Source: Acidilutibacter cellobiosedens
GTDB lineage: Bacteria; Bacillota; Clostridia; Tissierellales; Acidilutibacteraceae
Direction of reading: 5' to 3'
DNA length: 64,000 bases
Assembly (NCBI RefSeq): GCF_004103715.1
Contig: NZ_CP035282.1
Location: 3,620,501 to 3,684,500 of the forward strand
A model generated the notes under the pieces. That model had not been told where the DNA came from. It was given only the letters and a program-made list of their open reading frames with translations, and did no database searches. A program made the translations under genes and the position numbers. Positions 27,197 to 35,920 of this stretch are shown here, in pieces; position 1 is the stretch's first letter; each line of letters opens with the position of its first letter.

Positions 27197-27250
27197 ATTA
27201 TAATCTCCCTCTGTTAAGAAATTGTAAAGCCGGAGTTAAAGATAGGTAAA
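27197..27250 (-). promoter_or_regulatory. pstS promoter with four PhoP-like boxes
   Basis: Minus-strand hexamers TTTACC (27245-27250), TTAACT (27234-27239), TTTACA (27223-27228) and TTAACA (27212-27217) are spaced exactly 11 bp. They overlap the -35 region and are followed after nine bases by a perfect -10 TATAAT (27197-27202). Confidence 0.7.
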
Positions 27251-27262
27251 ATTATGAAATAC

Positions 27263-27529
27263 TTATATTAAACTGTTTATCAGCCATTCCGCATCCCGTG
27301 CTATATAATCAATTCTATCTTTATATCTGTCGGAGTACTCAAGGATTAAATCCTTATTGGGAGTAAATGTCTTATATAACTTTATAAATTTTTCAAAATC
27401 AAAGCTGCCTTCTCTAATCCCGTTATGAGAATCATGAATCCCATCATTATTGTGTAAATGATAAGCTATGATTTTTTCTGTATTCCAACTATTCGCATTT
27501 ACATGTCCAACATCTATTAATAAAGGAAT
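27263..27529 (-). pseudogene. Sugar-phosphate isomerase/epimerase, C-terminal remnant
   Basis: 88 open codons reading IPLLIDVGHVNANSW then HLHNNDGIHDSHNGIREG and IDYIARDAEWLINSLI. This is the end of a TIM-barrel sugar-phosphate isomerase/epimerase (AP-endonuclease-2 fold; HLHNNDG carries the metal-site residues). An intact protein is about 250-280 aa. The 5' part is gone and the fragment is fused out of frame to the ATPase pseudogene. Confidence 0.6.
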
Positions 27530-28431
27530 TTAATGTTTGACCATCAAAAACATGGATTTTTTCTGGGCTGAAAATAACATTTATCTGTGAGCCATATTCA
27601 TATTCCATATTATCTACCAGAGCTATTATCTCCGTTTTTCCAACATCTATATAAATCCCCTTTTTATTCCCGTAATTTTCCATATATTTTATTGTCCCTT
27701 TAACAGAAAACCTGTCTTTTGCTTTTGTTAGTATGATATCTTCTGGCCTTATCCCTATATATACTACATCTGAGCTATTTTTTTCAGATATAAGTTTACA
27801 CCAGTCATCATGTAAATCATAATTTATTTCATTAAACCATATATCTCCGTGTTCATATCTTCCCTTAATTATATTCATAGGAGGTGAGCCTACAAAATTA
27901 GCTGTAAATACATTTTTAGGCCTCCTATATACTTCCTCCGGGGTTGACAGCATCTGCAATTCTCCTTTATTAAATAATGCTATTCTGTTACCTATAGTCA
28001 TAGCTTCTGTTTGGTCATGAGTTACATATACATATGTTTGCTGAAAAATATCATGAAGTTCAACCAAGCCTTTTCTTGCACTGACTCTTAGCTGAACATC
28101 CAAGTTAGATAAAGGCTCATCTAAAAGAAAATAGTCCGCTCTCTTTACTATGGCTCTGGCAAGAGCAACTCTCTGCCTTTGACCACCCGATAATTCTTTT
28201 GGTTTTCTGTTTTTCAACCCATCGAGTTTCAGTAATTCTATAGCCTTTTTGTACCTTTTATCTATTTCTGCGGGACTTATCTTATGAACCTTCATTCCAT
28301 ATTTTATATTGTCTTCAACACTCATGTGAGGATACAGAGCATAATTCTGAAATACCATGGCAACATTTCTTTGCCCGCTTGGTACTTCGTTAACCTTTTT
28401 TCCTGCCATTATCAAATATAATGTCTTTCAT
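27489..28431 (-). pseudogene. Sugar ABC transporter ATPase (UgpC/MsmX-like), internal deletion
   Basis: The original start is visible at 28431 (AGGAGGG, then ATG reading MKDIIFD), but seven codons later the frame changes. The sequence resumes in another frame at MAGKKVNEVPSGQRNVAMVF, well past where Walker A should be. About 50 codons including Walker A are deleted. The rest is intact: Q-loop VFQNYALYPHMSV, signature LSGGQRQRVALARA, Walker B FLLDEPLSNLDV and the C-terminal MOI domain (about 205-295). The 3' end also runs into the isomerase remnant. A TTG at 28415 could still start a 308-aa product, but it could not bind ATP normally. Confidence 0.75.
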
Positions 28432-28444
28432 TTAAACCCTCCTA

Positions 28445-29266
28445 TTACTTTATACCGGAAAAAGAAAATGTATCTATTATATATTTTTGAAATACTATAT
28501 ATAAAATTAAAGGAATTATCATGGTAAGTACGGAGACCGCCATTGCTATCGTAAATTCCGTTCCTCCTTCGGAACTGATGAACATCTGAAGTGCCAAAGA
28601 TAATGTATAATTTTCTTTCGATTTTAAAATCAAAACCGGCCATACATATTCGTTCCAAGAATTAATAAAGAAAATTATTCCGGTAGATGTAATAGCCGGT
28701 TTTGTCAATGGTATAACAATATCCTTTATCGTCCTCATATTACCAATATCCTCTAAATGGGCATATTCAATTAAGGATTTCGGTATGGTCCTCATGGCTT
28801 GGCGTATTAAAAATATCCCTAATGCATCAGCCATCTGAGGTAAAATTACACCAATTATATTATCTCTGAAACCCATAGCCGATATCGTCATATAATTTGG
28901 TATCATGGTAACTGTAAAAGGTATAAACATGGTGCTCAACAACAAATAATAGATAAAATTCTTATACTTTAGATTAAAAAAAACCAATGAATATGCTGTC
29001 AGAATACTGGTCAGTAATTTAAACAAAGTAACTGTAAAAGCTACCGTAAAAGTATTCATTACTATTTGAAAGAAAGGTAATCTTTTAAATACATATTTAT
29101 AGTTTTTCAAAGTAAACTCTTCCGGTATTAAATTAAATACATTATTCATCGCATCTGAAATCGTCTTAAATGAATTTGAAATAGCAAATACAATGGGTAT
29201 CAACAAAAATATCACTACAATCCACATTAAAACATGCCATTTTATTTCTTTCCTTTCAATTTTCAT
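28445..29266 (-). CDS. Sugar ABC transporter permease (UgpE/MalG-like)
   Basis: 273 aa with six hydrophobic segments. The FIPFTVTMIPNYMTISAMGF and SWNEYVWPVLILKS blocks are typical of MalG/UgpE permeases. The ATPase-contact loop is degenerate (EYAHLEDIGNMRTIKD in place of the EAAxxDGA pattern). The ATG at 29266 follows AGGTG. Its partner permease and binding protein are absent upstream and its ATPase is broken, so it is probably an orphan on the way to loss, although its frame is intact. Confidence 0.7.
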   Translation of the reverse strand: MKIERKEIKWHVLMWIVVIFLLIPIVFAISNSFKTISDAMNNVFNLIPEEFTLKNYKYVFKRLPFFQIVMNTFTVAFTVTLFKLLTSILTAYSLVFFNLKYKNFIYYLLLSTMFIPFTVTMIPNYMTISAMGFRDNIIGVILPQMADALGIFLIRQAMRTIPKSLIEYAHLEDIGNMRTIKDIVIPLTKPAITSTGIIFFINSWNEYVWPVLILKSKENYTLSLALQMFISSEGGTEFTIAMAVSVLTMIIPLILYIVFQKYIIDTFSFSGIK

Positions 29267-29379
29267 AATATGCACCTACTTCTACATACTTATATTCTAA
29301 ATAGAGCAACAATCCAAATATTATCAGTGTCAATACAGAAAATTTATACTAATGTAAACGAAATTTTCTTATAGACTGT

Positions 29380-29420
29380 AAAAAAACCTTCTGTAAAGTT
29401 TAATTTCCATTACAGAAGGT
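29380..29420 (-). terminator. Terminator after the NatB-like gene
   Basis: ACCTTCTGTAA stem (29386-29396 with 29410-29420), followed by seven T on the minus strand. Confidence 0.8.
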
Positions 29421-29428
29421 CCTAATGA

Positions 29429-30610
29429 TTATACTCTAAATATTACTGATTCATTCTCAAACATCTTCCTCGCAAAGATTGTAGCAAGGATAATATATAT
29501 TATTGCCCAACTAAATGATAAAGCTATGTGGACAGGATTGTATATCCCCACTATCAACTCCTTCATTATACTTATCTGACTGACGATAGGTATATTAAAA
29601 TAGGTAGTGGAAATACTTTTCGGGTCAATCATATAAGTTGCAAAAGCCGGAATCATAACCACTATGCTCAAAGGGCTTAAATAAGTCTGAGCTTCTTTAA
29701 AGGATCTGGCATAAATACTTATTGCAAGCTCTAATGCTGAAAAAATAAGAGTTAAACATATAGCCGAAAGAGAAATCATGATTATTGACAAAAATGTAAA
29801 ATTGACTCCCTCCCCTAAAAGCTCGGTATTAAATCTCTGAGCTATAAATAATCCTAAGATAGATGAAAAAGTTCCTATTATCCCGGATATGGTTATAGCA
29901 AGATATTTTCCTATAAATAATGATGTTCTGTTAACCTGGGTCGTAAGTAAAGGTTCCAATGTCCCTCTCTCCTTTTCTCCGGCTCCGTTATCCGTTGCTG
30001 AAGGAAGAGATGAAGTAACGGAATATATGGAAAGCATTAAAGGAAATAACATTGAAAAAATCATAGCTCCCGTTCCTCCTTCTTGCGCAATTCCCTCTTC
30101 TTTTATATTTATAGGATTTAAAATAGATGGATCTATTCCTCTATCCTTTAACTTGTTTGAAACAATGGAGGCCGAATATTTGGATATTGTTTCTCTTATT
30201 ATGCTCATTGCCATAATAGAGGTTTGATTTGAATCATCATAATTTACCGTAATAGATGCAACTTTGTCCTTAGAAATATTATCATCAAAATTTTCGGATA
30301 TATTGATCAATGCTTTAATATCTCCTTCTTCAAGGGATTTTTGGGGATTTTTTGTTTCAATAATATTAAATTCAGAATCGTTTTTAAAAAAATCCACAAT
30401 TGAAGAATCTTTCGATTCCGATACTAAAGCTATATCTACTCCATGTTCTTCAATACCCTTGCTGATATTTTTCTGGCTTAATCCCATAAAGCCATATATC
30501 AAGGGAAATATAATTATAGGTATGAGTATACTGGATATAATTGTTTTTTTATCCCTAAACATGTCTACAAGCTCTTTTTTCAATATAATAGATATATGAT
30601 TAAAGTTCAT
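29429..30610 (-). CDS. ABC-2 type permease, NatB/YhaP-like
   Basis: About 393 aa from the ATG at 30610 (AGGTG before it; the longer frame starts at a GTG within that ribosome site). One N-terminal membrane helix, a large outside domain (about 45-185), then five to six helices. GEKERGTLEPLLTT is the hallmark loop of Na+-efflux/ABC-2 exporters of the NatB type. It overlaps the end of the ATPase gene by 11 bases and forms the exporter with it. Exported substrate may be sodium or a toxic compound. Confidence 0.85.
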   Translation of the reverse strand: MNFNHISIILKKELVDMFRDKKTIISSILIPIIIFPLIYGFMGLSQKNISKGIEEHGVDIALVSESKDSSIVDFFKNDSEFNIIETKNPQKSLEEGDIKALINISENFDDNISKDKVASITVNYDDSNQTSIMAMSIIRETISKYSASIVSNKLKDRGIDPSILNPINIKEEGIAQEGGTGAMIFSMLFPLMLSIYSVTSSLPSATDNGAGEKERGTLEPLLTTQVNRTSLFIGKYLAITISGIIGTFSSILGLFIAQRFNTELLGEGVNFTFLSIIMISLSAICLTLIFSALELAISIYARSFKEAQTYLSPLSIVVMIPAFATYMIDPKSISTTYFNIPIVSQISIMKELIVGIYNPVHIALSFSWAIIYIILATIFARKMFENESVIFRV

Positions 30611-31331
30611 TCTTATCACCTACCAATTCCATAAATACATCTTCCAGATTTTCATTATTAAAATGAGATTTCAACTCGGCAGTCGTTCCCATTGCTGCTA
30701 CTTTTCCCTTATGAATTATTAATATTCTGTCGCAAAGTTCTTCTACTTCGCTCATAGTATGACTTGAGAATATTATTATCTTTCCCTCGTCCCTACAGGA
30801 TCTTATAAAGTTATGAATAATCCTTGAGGAAGTAACATCCAACCCTGAGGTAGGTTCATCAAAAAGCATGATATTTGGATTATGAACTATAGATCTTGCT
30901 ATGGAAACTTTTTGCTTCATTCCTCTGGAAAATTTTCCTACTCTTTTATCTATATATTCTGACATTCCCAGCATAACTGATATTTCATCAATTCTCTTAT
31001 CTACTTTTTCCTTTTTCATATTATTCAATTCCGCAAAATATCTTATATTTTCTCTGGCAGTTAGTCTGTCATATACTCCCACTTCTCCTCCAAATAATAT
31101 TCCTGTTTCTCCTCTTACCTTATCAGGCTGTTTCAAAAGATCATAGCCGTTTATTTCCGCCGTGCCTGAAGTAGGCCTAAGCATTGTTGCTAACATTCTA
31201 AGAATAGTTGTCTTTCCGGCTCCATTTTCTCCAAGAAGCCCTAACACATCCCCTTCATTCACCTGAAAGCTGACATTATCAACAGCCATAAAATCTTTAA
31301 ACTTTTTTGTAATTCCCTGAACTTTAATCAT
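30600..31331 (-). CDS. ABC exporter ATPase, NatA-like
   Basis: 243 aa. Walker A GENGAGKTT, Q-loop GILFGGEVGVYDRLTARENI, signature FSRGMKQKVSIARS, Walker B IMLFDEPTSGLDV and the H-loop SSHTMSEVEEL. The GGEVGVYDRLTARENI stretch is characteristic of NatA. GGAGGTGG precedes the ATG. It partners the overlapping permease gene. Confidence 0.88.
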   Translation of the reverse strand: MIKVQGITKKFKDFMAVDNVSFQVNEGDVLGLLGENGAGKTTILRMLATMLRPTSGTAEINGYDLLKQPDKVRGETGILFGGEVGVYDRLTARENIRYFAELNNMKKEKVDKRIDEISVMLGMSEYIDKRVGKFSRGMKQKVSIARSIVHNPNIMLFDEPTSGLDVTSSRIIHNFIRSCRDEGKIIIFSSHTMSEVEELCDRILIIHKGKVAAMGTTAELKSHFNNENLEDVFMELVGDKNEL

Positions 31332-31349
31332 ATTGCCACCTCCATCATG

Positions 31350-32057
31350 TTAATTTATCCCCATAGTAAAATTTATAAAATCCGATAGTTTCAGTTTCTC
31401 CACATTCCATTCTCTAAATGGACAGTCTATTATTTTCAAAGGCAAACCTGGTTCTTCTATAAATTTAAAGAACTTTTTATCCAACCAAGGAGCAGTCCAA
31501 GGCCCTGATCTGCATATATAAATTGATTTTATATCTACCCCTTGAGAAATAGAAGTTCAAGTAGGATATTTAATATTAAATCTTTCATTTATCTCTTTAA
31601 AGTCTTCGGCCCTTTCAGCGCTATAAGGACTGTAAATAATATTAGCCTCATTAATTAAACCATCCCTAAAAAGCTTTCCAAGCCAATTGGCACAATTAAC
31701 TTCAAAATTCAAGGATTCAATTCCTCCATAACCCAGATCCGAATGAGCATCAAAGGAATAAATCTCTCTAAGGTCACCCTCCTTAGCTATTTCATAGGCC
31801 ATTTCATGGGATTCGGAAACTACTATCTTATGAACATTCTCTAATTGAAACTTTTCAACAATATTATCCCAGAAATCTTTTTCTTCACCTCCTATATCCA
31901 TAGATTTCGTTATATCTATACCTTTAATATAACTCTCGATATATATTCTATACCAATGCTTTAAGATATTAGATTTGTTTTCCGCATAAGAACCCTTCCA
32001 TTCCTTCATATAAGGCATAAAATAATCCCAATCTACAGTTAATAAAACACCCCCCAT
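31350..32057 (-). pseudogene. Arginase-fold (UPF0489-like) protein with in-frame TGA
   Basis: 166 codons (LLTVDWDYF at the start; YSFDAHSDLGYGG and NCANWLGKLF later) end at a TGA at 31557-31559. The same frame then runs on for 68 codons (VDIKSIYICRSGPWTAPW, FIEEPGLPLKIIDCP) to a TAA at 31350. The DWDYF and DAHSD blocks resemble the metal sites of arginase/deacetylase-fold proteins, in particular UPF0489 relatives. The tail looks protein-like and its end sits 18 bp before natA, so the original gene was about 235 codons. Nonsense mutation is the simplest reading; programmed read-through or selenocysteine is not excluded. Confidence 0.65.
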
Positions 32058-32248
32058 TCTTACAACCTCCTTTTAATAATTTATCTATATAATAATATAA
32101 GGAAAAAAGAAAGACAATATAATTTAAAAAATATTACTAATAACACTTTTTTTAGAAAATATTTTTAGCTACAGAAAAAATTAATTAAAAAGGTTTCTGT
32201 TGAAACACTAATAAATTAAGCAAATTAGGATTTCCTCATGGATTATAA

Positions 32249-32295
32249 AAAAGCAATTGATAAATATTGTTGAATACGAATTATCAATTGCTTTT
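32249..32295 (-). terminator. Terminator after trhA
   Basis: 15-bp perfect stem (32249-32263 with 32281-32295) with a T-run on the minus strand, 38 bp after the trhA stop. Confidence 0.8.
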
Positions 32296-32332
32296 ATGAA
32301 TATATATAAAAACTTGAAAAATGAATACAATT

Positions 32333-32986
32333 TTATATCGAGCCTATTACATATTTAAAAATCATCCAAAAATGACATGCACTCCCTGCCATTACAAAGA
32401 GATGAAATAATTCATGAAATCCAAATCCTCTCCACTTAAATTTAGGCCATTTTAAACCATATATAATTGCTCCTACAGTATAGAAGATACCTCCTCCGAT
32501 TAGCCAACCTACTCCTTCTATCGAGACAACTTCTTTTAAGGGGAAAAAAGCAAGTACCACAAGCCATCCCATAAGAATATAGATAGTTGTAGAAATCCAT
32601 CGAGGTACATCCATCCAAAGAGCTTTCAAGATAATTCCTCCAACAGCAAGAACCCAAATACTTATTAATAAACCCCATCGCCATTTCCCCGAAAGAGAAA
32701 TCATACATATTGGAGTATATGTTCCTGCAATCAGAACATAAATCATCATATGATCCAACTTTCTTAAGATCCTGTTTACTTTTCCTTGAGCAGGGGACCA
32801 ATGATATACCGTACTTGCCGTATACAATAAAATAAGACTTATCCCATAAACAATAACAGAAATCATATCTTTATATGTTCCTATAGGCTCTACATATTTT
32901 ACTAATATCATAGTACCAAAAACAGATAAAACAGCTCCTATAAAATGAGTTAATGCACTGATAGGGTCCTTAATTTTTATATTCAT
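32333..32986 (-). CDS. trhA: Hemolysin III / PAQR family membrane protein TrhA
   Basis: 217 aa, seven predicted membrane helices. Conserved PAQR residues are present: DPISALTHFIGA near the start, STVYHWSP (Ser/His), KLDHMMIYVLIAGTYTP (Asp-His) and FHELFHLFVMAGSACHF (the paired His). Members act in membrane fluidity homeostasis; the hemolysin name is historical. AGGAG precedes the ATG. Single gene with its own terminator. Confidence 0.9.
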   Translation of the reverse strand: MNIKIKDPISALTHFIGAVLSVFGTMILVKYVEPIGTYKDMISVIVYGISLILLYTASTVYHWSPAQGKVNRILRKLDHMMIYVLIAGTYTPICMISLSGKWRWGLLISIWVLAVGGIILKALWMDVPRWISTTIYILMGWLVVLAFFPLKEVVSIEGVGWLIGGGIFYTVGAIIYGLKWPKFKWRGFGFHELFHLFVMAGSACHFWMIFKYVIGSI

Positions 32987-33164
32987 AAAACCACTCCTTA
33001 ATCTATTTATGTAATTTAATAGTTTTAAAAACCACTTTATAATATATATGTATTATAATATATTGTTATTGATACTTCAATATATTTTTTTATTTCAAAA
33101 AAAATTAATTTATTATATTGATATACGGTAAGGGAGACTTTATAATATAATAGAGGTGATATAT

Positions 33165-33725
33165 ATGACTTTTGAAAGAGAAGAATTGATAAATTTGATT
33201 AAGAAAAATATTTCTTTAAAACAAATAGATTTATCGGAAATTCCGGATATTGATTTATATATGGACCAAGTGACAACTTTTATGGAAGATAAATTAAAAG
33301 AATTCAAAAGGACGAAAGAAGATAAGATATTAACCAAAACCATGATCAATAACTATACAAAAAATAAAATACTTCCTCCCCCTGAAAAGAAAAAATATTC
33401 TAAAGATCATATGATGCTTTTAATATTAATTTATCATTTAAAACAGATTTTATCTATTGGTGATATTCATTCCCTACTATCTTCCGTAAGTGATATCTCC
33501 ATTGAAAATTTATATAAAAACTTTACTGATATTCAATCAATAGAATGTAAAAATTTTTCTGAAGAAATGCCAAAAAAAATAGATGAATTGCAAAAACAAA
33601 TTCATCCTAATGAAGAAAACTTTGATAAATTAACTTTATTTTCAATGATTTTTTTCTTGATAATACAATCTTCTTTAGAAAAGAGACTGGCAGAAAAGTT
33701 AATAGATACATTTTTTAATGATTAA
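33165..33725 (+). CDS. DUF1836 protein
   Basis: 186 aa from the ATG at 33165 (GAGGTG at proper distance). DIDLYMDQVTTFMEDKL followed by LTKTMINNYTKNKILPPPEK is the DUF1836 signature, whose N-terminal half resembles a MerR-type DNA-binding domain. Probably a small transcriptional regulator; no target is known. Convergent with xth, seven bases between stops. Confidence 0.85.
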   Translation: MTFEREELINLIKKNISLKQIDLSEIPDIDLYMDQVTTFMEDKLKEFKRTKEDKILTKTMINNYTKNKILPPPEKKKYSKDHMMLLILIYHLKQILSIGDIHSLLSSVSDISIENLYKNFTDIQSIECKNFSEEMPKKIDELQKQIHPNEENFDKLTLFSMIFFLIIQSSLEKRLAEKLIDTFFND

Positions 33726-33732
33726 AAATACT

Positions 33733-34488
33733 CTATACGGACATTTCCAATACTATGGGGCAATGGTCGCTTCCCATAATATCAGAATGAATGATGGAAT
33801 CTTTTAAAAAGTCCTTCAGTCTTTCAGATATTATAAAATAATCAATTCTCCATCCGGAATTTCTTTCTCTTGCCTTTCTCATATAGGACCACCATGTATA
33901 AGCTTGTTCTTTCTGTGGATATAGATATCTAAAAGTATCAATAAATCCGCTTTCCAACATATTAGTCATCTTCTGTCTTTCTTCATCTGTAAATCCTGCA
34001 TTTTTTCTATTTGTTTCAGGATTTTTTAAATCTATTTCTTCATGGGCTACATTAAGATCCCCACATAAAATAACGGGTTTTGAATTATCTAATCTCTTCA
34101 TATATTTTAGAAATATATCTTCCCAGCTCATCCTATAATCAAGTCTCTCTAATTCTCTGCGGGAATTTGGAGTATAAGCATCAATTAAATAAAATTTTTC
34201 AAATTCTAAAGTTATAACTCTACCCTCCTGATCGTATTCATCAATTTCAATTCCATATTTAACTGATATAGGCTTGGACTTTGTAAATACAGCCGTACCT
34301 GAATAGCCCTTTTTCACCGCATAATTCCAATATTTATAGTAACCTTCTAATTCCAGATTTACCTGCCCTTCTTGAATCTTAGTCTCTTGAATACAAAATA
34401 TGTCTGAATTCTCTCTATTGAAATAATCCATAAATCCTTTCTTCATACACGCTCTAAGTCCATTCACATTCCAAGAAATAAGTTTCAC
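33733..34488 (-). CDS. xth: Exodeoxyribonuclease III / AP endonuclease
   Basis: 251 aa base-excision-repair nuclease that cuts at abasic sites and trims 3' ends. Active-site blocks: SWNVNGLRA (Asn7), IFCIQETKI (Glu), ILCGDLNVAH (Asp/Asn) and SDHCPIVLEM (Asp-His). Start is GTG behind GGAGG. Transcribed alone. Confidence 0.95.
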   Translation of the reverse strand: MKLISWNVNGLRACMKKGFMDYFNRENSDIFCIQETKIQEGQVNLELEGYYKYWNYAVKKGYSGTAVFTKSKPISVKYGIEIDEYDQEGRVITLEFEKFYLIDAYTPNSRRELERLDYRMSWEDIFLKYMKRLDNSKPVILCGDLNVAHEEIDLKNPETNRKNAGFTDEERQKMTNMLESGFIDTFRYLYPQKEQAYTWWSYMRKARERNSGWRIDYFIISERLKDFLKDSIIHSDIMGSDHCPIVLEMSV

Positions 34489-34592
34489 AATATTACCTCC
34501 TATCTATTCTGCATCTCCCTCTCTATCCGTAATAATTAAGAATAGCCTTCTTTATATAAATATTATAGCAACTATTATAACTTATTTGAAAT

Positions 34593-34641
34593 AAAAAAAA
34601 GAAGTATCATGAAATTATTCTTAAGTAGATAATGATACTCC
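34593..34641 (-). terminator. Terminator after the 2-hydroxyacid dehydrogenase
   Basis: GAAGTATCAT (34601-34610) pairs with ATGATACTCC (34632-34641), and on the minus strand the stem is followed by eight T. A GAGTATCAT-type stem with a long loop. Confidence 0.6.
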
Positions 34642-34669
34642 TTTCACGAAATAAAATTGTTATATTTAT

Positions 34670-35611
34670 CTAATATCCCTTATTTAAATCAACTAAGTTA
34701 ATAATTTTCTCTCCGGAAATATATCTTTTAAAATTTTCATATACTATATAAAATCTTCTTTCTTTTACCATTTCCGATACCCATGAGTTATGAGGAGTGA
34801 TTATTACATTTTTCATATCCCAAAGAGGACTTTCTTTCTTTAGCGGTTCTTCTTCAAAAACATCCAATGCCGCTCCCCCAATTTTACCTTCCTTTAACCC
34901 CAATATCAAATCTTGCTCATTAATTATATTTCCCCTGGATATATTTACAATATATACTCCGTCTTTCATGCTCCCAATCACATCTTTGTTTATTAAATGG
35001 TAAGTCTTATCTGTATAAGGCATAGATACTACTACCACATCACACATACTTACCATTTCTTTAATATTCTCCGTTTTATAACATTTATCAAAATGTTCTA
35101 CATCTCTCCCCGTAGTATTAAGGCCCAATACAGTTGTTCCAAAACTTTTAATTCTCTTCGCCCCTTCTTTGGCTATATCCCCTGTGCCGATAAAGCCTAT
35201 TGTCTTGCCATATATTTCCGATAACCTAGTATTGACTTTCCATTCTTTTTTGTGCTGATTTTCATAAAATTCTCTGCTCTTTTTAACCATCTCAAGAATT
35301 TTAAGCACTATCCATTCCGATATAGGAATGCTGTATCCCCCTCTGTTATTAGCTAATAATATTCCCCTGTCCCTTATTAAATCCAAAGGCACTTGATTTA
35401 TTCCTGCACTAAAAAGCTGTATAAATTTTAAGTTCTTCAACAATGAAATATCAAGAGATTGGAAAACAGCAAAACATGAAAGAACTTCTATGTCCTTAAT
35501 ATTCTCTGAAAATTTTACATCGTCTTCTTTTTCTACAATTATGTCATATCCTAAACTTCTTAGTTTATTCAATTTCTCCTCATCAAATTTTTCGGTTATT
35601 AAAGCTTTCAT
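34670..35611 (-). CDS. D-2-hydroxyacid dehydrogenase family protein
   Basis: 313 aa, NAD(P)-dependent. Rossmann motif GKTIGFIGTGDIAKEGAKR (about 135-153); catalytic Arg in NISRGNIIN, Glu in DVFEEEPL and His in ITPHNSW. It is short and close to the phosphoglycerate-dehydrogenase-like group that reduces 2-keto acids or glyoxylate. GGGAGGGG precedes the ATG. Single gene, divergent from the SDR gene. Confidence 0.88.
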   Translation of the reverse strand: MKALITEKFDEEKLNKLRSLGYDIIVEKEDDVKFSENIKDIEVLSCFAVFQSLDISLLKNLKFIQLFSAGINQVPLDLIRDRGILLANNRGGYSIPISEWIVLKILEMVKKSREFYENQHKKEWKVNTRLSEIYGKTIGFIGTGDIAKEGAKRIKSFGTTVLGLNTTGRDVEHFDKCYKTENIKEMVSMCDVVVVSMPYTDKTYHLINKDVIGSMKDGVYIVNISRGNIINEQDLILGLKEGKIGGAALDVFEEEPLKKESPLWDMKNVIITPHNSWVSEMVKERRFYIVYENFKRYISGEKIINLVDLNKGY

Positions 35612-35920
35612 CCTTATCCCCTCCCATAATAATCTTTTTATAGCCCATAGAAAAATCTCATTCGTCTTAATTCATTAATGCTCCAATAGAAACCTTTTTT
35701 AATATTTACCCAATTACCTTCTTCATAATTATAGTTTATATATTTATATTTTTGTTTTCAATTAATTTCTCTTAACCATTATTGTGACCAATAGAAGTAA
35801 TCTACCTTATATGAGCTACAATTTTTATGTAATAAATCCAATTAAATTTTTTAAATAGATATTAAAAAAAAGGGTATTTATAATAATACTTAAAAACTAT
35901 AACAATGAGGAGGGCAAGAT
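35612..35920. other. Divergent intergenic region
   Basis: 309 bp between divergent dehydrogenase genes. It is very AT-rich. CCAATAGAA occurs twice (near 35692 and 35789). A TATAAT-like stretch lies near 35878. No hairpin or known riboswitch pattern was seen. Confidence 0.4.

Noticed and set aside
31522-31559. SECIS element downstream of the in-frame TGA
   Set aside because: A weak stem with three G-T pairs can be drawn, but the apical loop lacks the required GU and spacing is poor. Not called as a feature.
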